Assembly: GCF_016889705.1 (NCBI RefSeq)
Contig: NZ_CP069526.1
Location: 6,696,001-6,760,000 of the forward strand
Origin: Amycolatopsis sp. FDAARGOS 1241
GTDB taxonomy: Bacteria > Actinomycetota > Actinomycetes > Mycobacteriales > Pseudonocardiaceae
Reading direction: 5' to 3'
Length of the DNA stretch: 64,000 nucleotides
The number at the start of each line of letters is the position of its first letter. Within the stretch, counting starts at the first letter, position 1. Under the pieces are notes generated by a model. It was given only the letters and a program-made list of their open reading frames with translations, was not told the DNA's origin and did no database searches. Positions 1-8,472 of the stretch are shown one piece after another. The translations under genes and the position numbers were made by a program.

Positions 1-539
1 AAGTCGAGCGGTGCGCCGAAGCGGATCTCGAGGCGCCGCGGCCACCACATCTTCGAGCCGATCGGGTTGACCTTGTCGGTGCCGATCATCGCGACCGGGA
101 CCACCACGCCCTTGGACTCGAGCGCGATCCGGGCGACGCCGGTCTTGCCCTTGTACAGCCGGCCGTCGGGCGAGCGCGTGCCCTCCGGGTAGATCCCCAG
201 CAGGTGGCCCTGCTTCACGAGGCGGATGGCCGTGTCGAGGGCGGCCTGCGCGGCGTTGCCGCCCGAGCGGTCGATCGGGAACTGGCCGACGCCGGTGAAG
301 AACCACTTCTTGAGCAAGCCCTTGAACCCCGGCTCGGTGAAGTACTCCGACTTGGCCGGGAACGTGACCTTGCGCTTCACCCGCAGCGGCATGAAGAACG
401 AATCGGCGACCGCCAGGTGGTTGCCGGCGAGGATCGCGCCACCCGTCTCCGGGATGTTTTCGGCACCGACCACCTTCGTCGGCCACAGGGTCTTCAGCAG
501 GGGGCCGATGAACACGAACTTCATGAGCCAGTACAGCAC
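1..539 (-). CDS. 1-acyl-glycerol-3-phosphate acyltransferase (PlsC family), 3' end beyond window
   Basis: Membrane-associated acyltransferase expected to add an acyl chain to lysophosphatidic acid in phospholipid synthesis. About 179 codons are visible and the C-terminus lies outside the window. The family motifs are all present: NHLAVADS (H41, D46, the HX4D catalytic pair), FPIDRSGG near residue 88, and YPEGTRSPDG at 118-127, the substrate-binding motif. The hydrophobic N-terminus (residues 4-20) fits membrane association. The GTG at 539 is chosen because a GGAAGG sequence lies about 11 bases upstream; an ATG five codons later is possible. It is divergent from the esterase gene at 761. Family assignment is firm; the acyl-CoA or acyl-ACP substrate is unknown. 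Confidence 0.9.
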   Translation of the reverse strand, partial: MLYWLMKFVFIGPLLKTLWPTKVVGAENIPETGGAILAGNHLAVADSFFMPLRVKRKVTFPAKSEYFTEPGFKGLLKKWFFTGVGQFPIDRSGGNAAQAALDTAIRLVKQGHLLGIYPEGTRSPDGRLYKGKTGVARIALESKGVVVPVAMIGTDKVNPIGSKMWWPRRLEIRFGAPLD

Positions 540-760
540 CGCGCTCCAGTCCTTCCCGAGGCTCGACGTTCGAGTTCTCGGTGCTCAAGGGTACGAAACC
601 CGGCCGTCCGCGCACAATGTGCGGTGAACGGCTACTGGCTGGCAGCGATCGATCTCACAGCGGTAGCAGGCGGTTCGAGGCACCGGTGGGGCCCCCACAA
701 GACCACCCGACCGTGAGAGCATGGAAGACCTAAACCGCTTCGATCGGAAGGGCGTTCGCC

Positions 761-1525
761 ATGAGCGTGCTCGCCGGCGCGGAACCGTTCGCCCACACCG
801 GTTCCTCCGGAGCCGGGTTCCTGCTGTGCCACGGCTTCACCGGCACGCCGGCCGGGCTGCGGGCGTGGGGCGACCACCTGGCCGCAGCCGGGTTCTCCGT
901 GCGCTGCCCGCTGCTGCCGGGCCACGGCACGCGCTGGCAGGACCTGAACCGGACCACCTGGCAGGACTGGTACGGAGCCGTCCGCGAAGAGCTGCTCGCG
1001 CTGCGGGCCGAATGCGACACCGTGTTCGTCGGCGGCCTTTCGATGGGTGGCACGCTCACGCTGCGCCTCGCCGAGGAGTTCGGCGACCGGATCGCCGGGA
1101 TCGTGCTGGTCAACCCGTCCGTCACGCGGCTGAGCGCCGACGCGAAGCTGCTGCCGCTGGTGGCGCGAATGGTCCCGTCGATCCCCGGGATCGCCAACGA
1201 CATCGCCAAGCCCGGCGTGACCGAGCTGGCCTACCCGCGCACGCCGGTGCGCGCCGCCGCGAGCCTCGCGCGCCTGTGGAAGGTGACACGGGCCGACCTG
1301 GGGAAGGTGACGCAGCCGGTGCTGCTGCTCCGCTCGCGAGTCGACCACGTGGTGGAGCCCGAGAACTCGCGGATCGTGCTGGCCGGCATCGCCAGCCCGG
1401 ACGTGACCGAGGTGGTGCTGGAGAACAGCTTCCACGTCGCGACGCAGGACAACGACGCGGAACTGATCTTCAGCCGCAGTGTCGACTTCGCCCGGGCGCT
1501 GCGGGCGGGACAGGTGGGTGCCTGA
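761..1525 (+). CDS. alpha/beta hydrolase, carboxylesterase / monoacylglycerol lipase type
   Basis: A 254-residue cytoplasmic alpha/beta-hydrolase of the Est30-like family, which cleaves short or medium acyl esters. The oxyanion motif HGFTG is at residues 24-28, the nucleophile is S94 in GGLSMGG, the acid is D195 in SRVDHVV, and the catalytic histidine is H225 in ENSFHVAT, so the triad is complete. The ATG is preceded by GGAAGGG with good spacing. Its stop overlaps the start of the next gene (TGATG), which indicates translational coupling with the small membrane protein downstream. With the divergent acyltransferase this suggests a lipid-turnover role, but the physiological substrate cannot be told from sequence. 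Confidence 0.88.
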   Translation: MSVLAGAEPFAHTGSSGAGFLLCHGFTGTPAGLRAWGDHLAAAGFSVRCPLLPGHGTRWQDLNRTTWQDWYGAVREELLALRAECDTVFVGGLSMGGTLTLRLAEEFGDRIAGIVLVNPSVTRLSADAKLLPLVARMVPSIPGIANDIAKPGVTELAYPRTPVRAAASLARLWKVTRADLGKVTQPVLLLRSRVDHVVEPENSRIVLAGIASPDVTEVVLENSFHVATQDNDAELIFSRSVDFARALRAGQVGA

Positions 1526-2040
1526 TGACGCGGGGGAAAGGCACGGACGGGCCCGAGGACGTCGACGCCACATTCGCCGAGATCGTCGCCGATCTGCGGG
1601 CCGAGGGTGTCGGCATGTTCCTCGACGAGGACGTGCTCGAGCTCGACGACTCCGCGACCGGCACACCCCCGGACACCACCCCGCCGGCGACGGCGAAACC
1701 CGACAAACCGACTGAAACCCCCGAGCCGGACTCGTGGCGCACAGGTGGGACCACGTGGGACACCACGATGTTCACCGACGACCCCGCCGAGGACGACGAG
1801 CACTTCGTGCCGCCCGAGCCCCCGCCGCTGCCTCGCCCGCGCAAGGGCGCGTTTGTGGTGCTCCTGTTCTTCGTCGTCGGGTTGCTGCTGCTGATCGTGC
1901 CGAACCTGATCGGCGTCGGCCCGGCCCTGGCGACGCCGCTGGGGATCCTCTCACTCGCCACCGCCATCGCGCTCCTGCTGCTGCGGGTACGCCAGGGCCC
2001 GCCGCCGGGCGCGGACCCCACCAACGGCGCCCAGGTCTGA
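1525..2040 (+). CDS. hypothetical protein, acidic N-terminus and two C-terminal membrane helices
   Basis: A 171-residue protein with no recognised enzyme domain. Residues 1-45 are acidic and could form a helix, 46-105 are Pro/Thr-rich and disordered, and 106-160 hold two hydrophobic segments (KGAFVVLLFFVVGLLLL, then PLGILSLATAIALLLL) around a short loop, ending in a basic, proline-rich tail. The start codon overlaps the stop of the esterase gene, so the two are probably coupled. The domain order resembles small actinobacterial membrane proteins of unknown function found in lipid-metabolism operons. No function is proposed. Confidence 0.75.
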   Translation: MTRGKGTDGPEDVDATFAEIVADLRAEGVGMFLDEDVLELDDSATGTPPDTTPPATAKPDKPTETPEPDSWRTGGTTWDTTMFTDDPAEDDEHFVPPEPPPLPRPRKGAFVVLLFFVVGLLLLIVPNLIGVGPALATPLGILSLATAIALLLLRVRQGPPPGADPTNGAQV

Positions 2041-2050
2041 CCGGGCGGGT

Positions 2051-3190
2051 ATGCGGATCGACTTCAGCCCTTCGCGCCGGTCGACGATAGGCGCGGAGTG
2101 GGAGCTGGCACTGGTCGACCGGCGCAGCGGTGAGCTGTCGTCCATGGCGGAACGCGTCCTCGAGGCCGTGCGGCCCGACGGCGCCGCCGAGCACCCCAAG
2201 ATCAAGCAGGAGCTGCTGCTCAACACCATCGAGGTGGTCAGCGGGGTCTGCACCACCGTCGCCGAGGTGAAGGCCGATCTGGCCGAATCGCTCGACGTGG
2301 TGCACAAGGTGATCGACCCGCTGGGCGTCGAGGTCTTCTCGGCGGGCTCGCACCCGTTCTCCAACTGGTACCGGCAGAAGGTGACCGACAAGGAGCGGTA
2401 CGCGAAGCTCATCGAGCGCACGCAGTGGTGGGGCAGGCAGATGCTGATCTACGGCGTCCACGTGCACGTCGGTCTGGACCACCGCGACAAGGTGCTGCCG
2501 GTGCTCGACGCGCTGCTCAACTACGCGCCGCACCTGCAGGCGCTCTCCGCGTCTTCGCCGTACTGGGGCGCGGAGGACACCGGGTACGCCTCCAACCGCG
2601 CGCTGATGTTCCAGCAGCTGCCGACGGCCGGGTTGCCGTTCCAGTTCCGCGAATGGGCGGAGCTCGAGCGGTACGTCTCGGACATGTTCACGACCGGCGT
2701 GATCGACCACTTCTCGGAGATCCGCTGGGACATCCGCCCGGCGCCGCACTTCGGCACCGTCGAGATGCGGGTGTGCGACAGCGTGCCCACGCTCGAGGAG
2801 GTTGGCGCGATCGCCGCGCTGACGCAATGCCTCGTCGAGAGCTTCAGCGCGCGCCTCGACCACGGCGAGCAGCTCGCGACGCTGCCGCCGTGGCACGTGC
2901 AGGAGAACAAGTGGCGCGCCGCTCGCTACGGCACCGACGCGATCATCATCCTCGACGCGACCGGCCACGAGCGCCTGGTCACCGACGACATCACCGATCT
3001 GCTGGAGAAACTCGAGCCCGTGGCCCGGCGGCTGGACTGCGTGAGCGAGCTGCGGGACGTCGAGACGATCCTGCAGTACGGACCGAGCTACCGCCGCCAG
3101 CGCGCGGTGGCCAAACAGCACAACGGGTCGTTGAAGGCGGTGGTGGCGTCGATCGTGGCGGAGATGCGGGACGGGATCGCGCGGAGCTGA
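2051..3190 (+). CDS. carboxylate-amine ligase, glutamate-cysteine ligase 2 family (YbdK/EgtA-like)
   Basis: A 379-residue enzyme of the GCS2 family, which joins a glutamate-type carboxylate to an amine such as cysteine using ATP. The N-terminal GAEWELALVDRRSGEL is the family's ATP/glutamate-binding segment, and GVHVHVGLDHRDK, DIRPAPHFGTVEMRVCD and the C-terminal YGPSYRRQR are conserved stretches. Length fits the YbdK group. It starts ten bases after the upstream stop, so it is probably part of the same operon. In actinomycetes a paralogue (EgtA) makes gamma-glutamylcysteine for ergothioneine, but no egtBCD genes are next to it here, so the precise acceptor is open. Confidence 0.87.
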   Translation: MRIDFSPSRRSTIGAEWELALVDRRSGELSSMAERVLEAVRPDGAAEHPKIKQELLLNTIEVVSGVCTTVAEVKADLAESLDVVHKVIDPLGVEVFSAGSHPFSNWYRQKVTDKERYAKLIERTQWWGRQMLIYGVHVHVGLDHRDKVLPVLDALLNYAPHLQALSASSPYWGAEDTGYASNRALMFQQLPTAGLPFQFREWAELERYVSDMFTTGVIDHFSEIRWDIRPAPHFGTVEMRVCDSVPTLEEVGAIAALTQCLVESFSARLDHGEQLATLPPWHVQENKWRAARYGTDAIIILDATGHERLVTDDITDLLEKLEPVARRLDCVSELRDVETILQYGPSYRRQRAVAKQHNGSLKAVVASIVAEMRDGIARS

Positions 3191-3275
3191 CCCGCCGGGT
3201 CGGCGGTGCCCCGGCGCGGCCGCGACCTGTGCGGCCGGCCACCGCGGTCAGGCCGCGCCTGACGGCAACCGGCAG

Positions 3276-3400
3276 CTACGGCCGGGTCGCGGACACGGTG
3301 ACGGTCCCGGCGATCGCGCCGCCGGCGCCGCGGATCGGGGCGGCCACACAAGCGGATCCCCGGTTCGGGTCGTGATCGACGAGCGCTGCGCGCCCGGGTT
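3276..3400 (-). pseudogene. possible C-terminal remnant of an IclR-type regulator
   Basis: The 296 bases between the ligase and the Nudix gene hold no complete gene. One minus-strand frame reads NRGSACVAAPIRGAGGAIAG and then TVTVSATRP before a TAG at 3276. This resembles the end of the IclR effector-binding domain (a Cys-Val-Ala-Ala-Pro-Ile/Val segment, then a glycine turn and a final beta strand). No N-terminal helix-turn-helix is present upstream. The match is short and from memory, so this is a weak call. Confidence 0.3.
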
Positions 3401-3486
3401 CGCCTACCTGACCGTGATCACCGTGGCCGGCATCCGGTCCTCCGTTCTCCTCGTCGGCCGGATGTGCCGCGTGCCGGATCCCGGGG

Positions 3487-4350
3487 CTAAGCGTCGAGCT
3501 CCCGCCACAGCGCGCCCGGGCCCATGATCGCGGCACCGAGGTTCGTCACGCGGGAGCGCAGCTCGCGATCGGCGGTCACCACGACGACGTGGTCCGCCGG
3601 GTCTGCCCGGGCGGTGACCTCGACGATGTGGGAGTCGCCGTCGGCGGGGGCCGTGGCGATTTCGACTCCTTCGATCGGCTCGACGCCCCGGGCCTGCCCC
3701 TCGACGACGAGGACGACCCGCGGCCACCACTTCCACGTCGGCCCGGCGCCGGCGCCGGCCACGTCGTCGGCGAGCCCGCGTTCGGAAAGCTTGCCGAGCC
3801 GGTCGCGCAGCCGCTCGGCAGCGCCACGCCGGTCGCGCCACCAGCCGTCGGGCCGCGAGCCCACGACGTTCGCGCCGTCGACGACCAAGACGAGCTCCCG
3901 ACCCAGCTGTTCCCGCAGCATCGGCCACGAAGCCGCGAAGTCCCGGTGCAGCGGCAGGTCGGCGACGTCCCCGGGCGCAACCCACCGCAGCTCGGCGCTC
4001 TCCTCGTTCGCGACCCGCGCGTCGAGCGACCCGTCGGCCACCCCGAGCACTGTCGTGTACGCCCAGGTCTCGTGGTCGAGCACCGACGCCGACAGTGCCC
4101 GGAACGCCGACCGCGGCACGTCCGCCTCTTCCCACGCCTCGCGCGCCGCGGCGTCGCGCACGGACTCACCGGTCTCGATCGCACCGCCGGGCAGGGCCCA
4201 CGTGCTGCCGTTGTGCACCCACCAGGCGCGCCGCTGCAGCAGCACGCCGCGCTCGGGATCGCACAGCAACAGACCGGCCGCGCCGTGCGCCCCCCAGTGC
4301 AACCGCCCGCACACACACCGCACGAAGCGGTTCGCGGTCATCGGCGTCAC
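3487..4350 (-). CDS. Nudix hydrolase fused to a C-terminal NYN (PIN-like) nuclease domain
   Basis: A two-domain protein of about 287 residues. The N-terminal half is a Nudix domain with a full Nudix box (GAIETGESVRDAAAREAWEE), preceded by a CVCGRLHWG segment that may bind metal. The C-terminal half begins LVLVVDGANVVGSRPDGWW and continues with GDSHIVEV and VVVTADRELRSR; these Asp residues are those expected of a NYN/PIN-like metal nuclease. Nudix domains hydrolyse nucleoside diphosphate-X substrates; NYN domains usually cut RNA. GTG at 4350 is preferred because GGAAGG lies eight bases upstream; a GTG at 4368 has no such site. The fusion implies the two activities act on one target, perhaps damaged or capped nucleotides or RNA, which is inference. 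Confidence 0.82.
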   Translation of the reverse strand: MTPMTANRFVRCVCGRLHWGAHGAAGLLLCDPERGVLLQRRAWWVHNGSTWALPGGAIETGESVRDAAAREAWEEADVPRSAFRALSASVLDHETWAYTTVLGVADGSLDARVANEESAELRWVAPGDVADLPLHRDFAASWPMLREQLGRELVLVVDGANVVGSRPDGWWRDRRGAAERLRDRLGKLSERGLADDVAGAGAGPTWKWWPRVVLVVEGQARGVEPIEGVEIATAPADGDSHIVEVTARADPADHVVVVTADRELRSRVTNLGAAIMGPGALWRELDA

Positions 4351-4414
4351 GCGACCAGCCTTCCACACGAAGCCCGCGCTCCGCAGCCTCCGCGTGGACG
4401 ACGCCCGGCCCGGC

Positions 4415-4450
4415 CCTCAGCCGGCCGACCTCAGCCGGCCGACCTCAGCC
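4415..4450. repeat. 14-bp direct repeat, 2.6 copies
   Basis: The unit CCTCAGCCGGCCGA occurs at 4415 and 4429 and partly at 4443. It lies in the 254-base gap between the Nudix gene and the glucokinase gene, whose ends are otherwise featureless to me. Confidence 0.6.
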
Positions 4451-4622
4451 ACGCCGGCTTTCACCACGTCCTCGGCAAGCAGAACCCGGCGCCGGGCCAC
4501 CGACCATACCCACCACGCCCACCGCCTCGACCCGACCCTCCCGACCGCGCCGACGCCACTCACCCGGGTCGCGGGCCGCAGCACGGGCACCAGGCCGAAC
4601 GCACCCCCAGTCCAGCCGCAGC

Positions 4623-5591
4623 TCAGCCGGCGACCTCCGCGACGTCGGCCTTCGCCGCGTCGAGGGCCAGGGCGGCGGCGCCCACGATGGCCGTGTCGTC
4701 GCCGAGGTGGGCGGTGCGGATGCGCGCCAGCGGGCGGTGGCGGGCACCGGTGATGGCGCCCGCGTAGTGTTCGCGGGCTTCGTCGAGGAAGAGCGGCGCG
4801 GATTCGGACACGCCGCCGCCGATGACGATGATCTCGGGGTCGAAGACGTCGGCCACCAGCGCAAGGCCTTCGCCCAGCCACTTGGCCAGCTCGGCCATCG
4901 CACGCAACGCGATGGGGTCGCCGTCGCGGGCGGCGCCGGCGACGCGGCGGCCCGTGACGGAGCCCGGGTCTCCCGCGAGCTCGCGGGAGAGCACCGTCGA
5001 GCGGCCCGGGTAGCGGGCCAGCAGCTCCACCGCGGTGGCGGCCAGCGCCGTTCCGCTGCAGTAGCGTTCCCAGCAGCCGTACTTCCCGCACGGGCACGCG
5101 CGCCCGCCCGGCACCACGGTCAGGTGGCCCAGCTCGGGGGCGACGCCGTACGCGCCGCGGTAGATCTCGCCGTCGAGCAGCAGGCCGGCGCCGATCCCGG
5201 TGCCCAGGGCGACCAGCGCGGCCACCTGCGCACCCCGAGCGGCGCCGAAGCGGTGCTCGCCGACGACGGCCGAGTTCACGTCGTGCTCCAGCGTCACCGG
5301 CAGGCCCACGCGCTTCTCGATGCGGTCGGCCACGGGCGCGTCGCGCCACGCGAGGTGCGGCGCGAACATCACCGAGCGCCGGTCGCGCGCCACGAACCCG
5401 GCCACGGCCAGGCCCACGGCCGCCACGTCGTGGCGGTTGCGCAGGTCCTCGACGACGCCGGCGATGGCGTCTTCGAGGGCGTTCTCCTCACTCGGTGTCC
5501 CGACGCGGGCGGTGTCCAGGAGCGATCCCCGCTCGTCCACCACCCCGGCGCGCACGCTCGTGCCGCCGACGTCCACCCCAATCGTCAGCAC
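4623..5591 (-). CDS. glk: ROK-family glucokinase
   Basis: A 322-residue sugar kinase that phosphorylates glucose at position 6 with ATP. The phosphate-binding DVGGT is at residues 7-11, catalytic D104 is in LEHDVNSAVVGE, and the ROK zinc site is formed by ELGH (H156) with C166, C168 and C173 in ACPCGKYGCWER. GTG at 5591 directly follows the TGA of the upstream gene (TGAGTG), so it is the last gene of a four-gene operon running from 7638. Actinomycete glucokinases of this type are cytoplasmic and often mediate glucose repression as well as catalysis. Residues in the hexose pocket agree with glucokinase rather than N-acetylglucosamine kinase, but substrate is still an inference. Confidence 0.9.
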   Translation of the reverse strand: MLTIGVDVGGTSVRAGVVDERGSLLDTARVGTPSEENALEDAIAGVVEDLRNRHDVAAVGLAVAGFVARDRRSVMFAPHLAWRDAPVADRIEKRVGLPVTLEHDVNSAVVGEHRFGAARGAQVAALVALGTGIGAGLLLDGEIYRGAYGVAPELGHLTVVPGGRACPCGKYGCWERYCSGTALAATAVELLARYPGRSTVLSRELAGDPGSVTGRRVAGAARDGDPIALRAMAELAKWLGEGLALVADVFDPEIIVIGGGVSESAPLFLDEAREHYAGAITGARHRPLARIRTAHLGDDTAIVGAAALALDAAKADVAEVAG

Positions 5592-6035
5592 TCAGTTCTC
5601 CTGCTCCGGCCGCCAGTCTTCCCGCTTGCGGACGGTGATGCGCTGCACCCGCGCGCCCACCGGCTCGTCCGCCGGAGCCGGGGGGCGGGGCTCGGGCCGG
5701 AAGCCCGGCATGTGCACACCCTCGTCCGGCTCCCAGCGATCCGCGAGCACCGCCCGCAGCAACGCCACGAGCTGCGCCGCCTGCTCGAGGAGCCGCGCGG
5801 CGAACTCCGGCCGTTCCCCTCGCACGACGGCGACGATCGCACACAACGGACACCACCCGCACGCGGAAGTCTCCCGGTCCCGGGGCGGTTCGTCCCGGTC
5901 CTGACCGTGCCCGGCGGCGACCACCCCCTCCAGCCACGGCGCGGCCCGCTCCACGACCATCTCGACCAGGAGGCGGATCTCCTCGGCCAGCCGCAGGCCC
6001 TCGGCGGCGTGCCCCGGCTCGTCCTGTTCGCTCAC
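5592..6035 (-). CDS. small conserved protein with a C-G-W-C-P-L-C motif
   Basis: About 147 residues, no named function. The N-terminal half is helical (GLRLAEEIRLLVEMVVERAA), followed by the motif CGWCPLCAIVAVVRGERPE, a C-x2-C-x2-C pattern that could bind a metal or be redox active, a second helical part (RLLEQAAQLVALLRAVL), and a charged tail. The true start is the GTG at 6035, which overlaps the stop of the ArsA-type gene (GTGA). It is followed immediately by the glucokinase gene. The same order, SRPBCC, ArsA-like ATPase, this protein, kinase, is one I associate with actinobacterial genomes, though its purpose is not established. Confidence 0.75.
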   Translation of the reverse strand: MSEQDEPGHAAEGLRLAEEIRLLVEMVVERAAPWLEGVVAAGHGQDRDEPPRDRETSACGWCPLCAIVAVVRGERPEFAARLLEQAAQLVALLRAVLADRWEPDEGVHMPGFRPEPRPPAPADEPVGARVQRITVRKREDWRPEQEN

Positions 6036-7192
6036 GCGCGGCCCCGGTTCCCGGCCAGGCTGATCACCAGGCCGCCTCCGTCGGATTCCGCACCGGTGAT
6101 CCGGCACGGGCGCAGCGTCTCCGGCAGGGTGATCAGCCGCCGGAAGCCGTCCACGGTGATCGCCAGGTCGTCGTCGACGCGGGCGAGGTCCACGTCGGCT
6201 TCCCGCTGCAGCGGGATCGCGACGCGCAGCTGGAACCCGTCTCCATCCGGCGTCACCTGCAGCAGCGGGGTGACGGGTTTTCCGTTGCCGGACAAGGGAT
6301 CCCGCGTGCCGTAGAGCTCGCGGGCCAGCTCGGCCAGCGCGGCCGCGCCCACCGGTTCAGCCGCCCGGTGCTCGACGCGCGCGAGCTCACCGGGCCCGAA
6401 ACCAGCCCCGGCGAGGTCGGCCAGCACCGCGTCCTGCTGCGCGCGCCGCGTGCGCAGCCACGTGGCCGCCGACCCGCGCCAGAACCCGGGCGCCGGCATC
6501 AGGCGGTTGGCGATCAGCCCGTCGACGGCGATGCCGCGCAGCGCGAGCGACGTCAACGTCCGGCGCGCCTCGGCGACCACGACCCGTTCGGGCGTGAGCA
6601 CCAGCCGGACGGTCGTCACGGTCGGGTCGGTCAGCAACTCCCGCAGCGCGTCCAGGTGCACGCCGAGCCGCCGCACCGAGCTCGCGACGCGGCCGCGCCG
6701 GCCGTGCGCGCGGGAGAGGTAGCCGGCCACGGCCTCGGGCAGCGCGAGCAGCCGCAGAGTCTCGGCGGTCGGCCCGCAGTCGACCACCACGGTGTCCCAC
6801 GGCCCGAGCCCGGCCAGCCGGCGCACCTCGCCGAGCGCCAGCAGCTCGTCGACGCCCGGCAGCACGGTGAGCTCTTCGGCGTCCAGCGTGTCGAGCCCGG
6901 CGCCGGTCAGGACGGTCCGCAGCTGGTCGCGCAGCCCGTGCCACGTCCGGTCGGCCAGCGCGCGCGAGTCGACCTGCGCCGCCCACAGCCCCGCCGGCGA
7001 GCCGTCGCCCGGCACGTCCACTTCGGACGGCTCCGAGCGCAGCGGCGCGGCGAACGCGTCGGAAAGGGAGTGGGCGGGGTCGGTGGAGACCACGAGCGTT
7101 TTCCTGCCGCGGCCGGCCAGCGCGGTGGCGGTGGCCGCGGCGAGCGTGGTCTTCCCGACACCCCCCTTGCCGGTGAACAGCAGGATCCGCAT
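6032..7192 (-). CDS. ArsA/GET3-family ATPase
   Basis: A 386-residue soluble P-loop ATPase. The deviant Walker A GKGGVGKT is at residues 8-15, and the switch segment STDPAHSLSDAF follows near residue 36, both typical of ArsA/GET3. VVVDCGPTAETLRLL contains the second switch aspartate. The C-terminal part has an alpha-crystallin-like strand region (PLLQVTPDGDGFQLRVAIPL) described in actinobacterial anion-transporting ATPases. No arsB-type pump or arsenic genes are adjacent, so an arsenic function is unlikely. Start ATG has AGAGGGCGAC upstream. It is the second gene of the SRPBCC-ArsA-small protein-glucokinase operon; its client may be the Cys-rich protein encoded with overlap just downstream. 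Confidence 0.88.
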   Translation of the reverse strand: MRILLFTGKGGVGKTTLAAATATALAGRGRKTLVVSTDPAHSLSDAFAAPLRSEPSEVDVPGDGSPAGLWAAQVDSRALADRTWHGLRDQLRTVLTGAGLDTLDAEELTVLPGVDELLALGEVRRLAGLGPWDTVVVDCGPTAETLRLLALPEAVAGYLSRAHGRRGRVASSVRRLGVHLDALRELLTDPTVTTVRLVLTPERVVVAEARRTLTSLALRGIAVDGLIANRLMPAPGFWRGSAATWLRTRRAQQDAVLADLAGAGFGPGELARVEHRAAEPVGAAALAELARELYGTRDPLSGNGKPVTPLLQVTPDGDGFQLRVAIPLQREADVDLARVDDDLAITVDGFRRLITLPETLRPCRITGAESDGGGLVISLAGNRGRA

Positions 7193-7200
7193 GTCGCCCT

Positions 7201-7638
7201 CTAGCCTTCGGCCCGTCGCTTCAGCTCCTTGAGCGCCGTGTCCATCACCATCTTCTCGGCCTTGCGCCGCAGCAGGCCGATCATCGGCAGCGCCAGCTCC
7301 ACCGAGAGCGTGTAGGTGACCTTCGTGCGCCCCTCACCGAGCTGCTCCAGCGCGTAGCGGCCGTTCTGCGCCTTCTGCATCTGACCCTTGACCAGGTGCC
7401 AGCTCACGCCGAGCCCAGAGCTGTCCCAGTCGTACTCAAGGGTGTAGACATCCTTGATCGGCCCGGCGTCCAGGGTCAGCTTCACCTGCTTGGCCCGCCC
7501 GGCGTCGTCGGTGCCCAGCACCTCGGCCTCCTGGACGGCCTTCGCCCACTCGGGATACGCGGGGAAGTCGGCGATCACCGACATGACCCGGCGGGGCTCG
7601 GCGTCGACCTCGATGGACTGCGTGGACTGCTCGGCCAT
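7201..7638 (-). CDS. SRPBCC-fold protein (polyketide cyclase/dehydrase type)
   Basis: A 145-residue START-like protein. It opens STQSIEVDAEPRRVMSVIAD and FPAYPEWAKAV, the hallmark of the SRPBCC cyclase/dehydrase group, then alternates strands and ends in a long helix (KAEKMVMDTALKELKRRAEG). Members bind hydrophobic ligands in a deep cavity; a catalytic role cannot be claimed. It is the first gene of the operon with the ArsA-type ATPase (gap of eight bases), so its promoter probably lies in the 26 bases between it and the phosphoesterase gene or further upstream. Confidence 0.83.
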   Translation of the reverse strand: MAEQSTQSIEVDAEPRRVMSVIADFPAYPEWAKAVQEAEVLGTDDAGRAKQVKLTLDAGPIKDVYTLEYDWDSSGLGVSWHLVKGQMQKAQNGRYALEQLGEGRTKVTYTLSVELALPMIGLLRRKAEKMVMDTALKELKRRAEG

Positions 7639-7664
7639 GAACGAAGCGTAGCCGGACTACGTCG

Positions 7665-8459
7665 TCACCAGCGCAGCACGTAGGGCTGCCCGGTCTCCTT
7701 GAAGTGACCGACGTTACGGCACTCGGTGTAGCCGACGCGGCGGCGGGCGGCCAGCGGCTGGTGCACGTGGCCGAACACCGACCAGCGCGGGCGCTGCTCG
7801 CGAATGAGTTCCAGCAGGGCCGACGAGCCCAGTTCGGCGCGCCGTGCGACCACGTCGTAGGTCAGCTCCGGCAGGGCCGGCGGGATGTGCGTGCACAGCA
7901 CGTCGACCCCGGACAACTTGGCCACCGACGCGTCGAAATCCTCACGAGGCCGCAGGTAGGGCCGCCAGGCCGCGCCTTTGCGCGGGCGCGGCACCACACC
8001 CTCGGGCAGCACCGCGCCGCCGGCGAAACCGAAGCGCAGGCCGCCGATGGTGGCGACCTCGCCGTCGAGCACCTGCACGCCGTCGCCGGCGAACTCGGGC
8101 CACAGCACGGGCGAGTCGACGTTGCCGGGCGTGGCGTACGTGGGAGCCGTCATCGAGGCGAACAGCGTGGCGTACTGCTCGCGCACCGCCTCGTCGACGG
8201 CCGCGGCCGGGTCGTCGAGCGTGGCCCACAGCGTGCGCGAGTAGGCGACCGTCTCGTCGCGGGTGCCTTCGCGGCGAAGGCGCGCGAACTGCGCCACCTT
8301 CTCCGCGCCGAACAGGGCGCCCATGATGCCCTTGTCGTGCTCGCGGTAGTCGACGAAGTCCAGCAGGTCACCGAGCACGACGAGCGCGTCGGCCCCCTCC
8401 CCCGCCCGCTTCAGCGCGTCGGCGTTGCCGTGCACGTCCGAAACGACGTGAACCCGCAC
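7665..8459 (-). CDS. metallophosphoesterase
   Basis: A 264-residue calcineurin-like phosphoesterase. The metal ligands are visible in order: SDVHGNADAL (D8, H10), VVLGDLLDF (GD motif), TPGNVDSP (GNxD/E-like), CTHIPP and FGHVHQPLAARR (the GHxH motif). These coordinate two metals. The substrate could be a nucleotide, phosphoprotein or diester. GTG at 8459 follows AGGAGGG with a four-base spacer, a strong ribosome site. The gene lies 13 bases after the SRPBCC-like gene at 8473, suggesting co-transcription. Confidence 0.87.
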   Translation of the reverse strand: MRVHVVSDVHGNADALKRAGEGADALVVLGDLLDFVDYREHDKGIMGALFGAEKVAQFARLRREGTRDETVAYSRTLWATLDDPAAAVDEAVREQYATLFASMTAPTYATPGNVDSPVLWPEFAGDGVQVLDGEVATIGGLRFGFAGGAVLPEGVVPRPRKGAAWRPYLRPREDFDASVAKLSGVDVLCTHIPPALPELTYDVVARRAELGSSALLELIREQRPRWSVFGHVHQPLAARRRVGYTECRNVGHFKETGQPYVLRW

Positions 8460-8472
8460 AAGACCCTCCTAG

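Noticed and set aside
6032..7192. Arsenical pump ATPase annotation for the ArsA-like gene
   Set aside because: No ArsB/Acr3, ArsC or metalloid regulator nearby; operon context is unrelated to arsenic.
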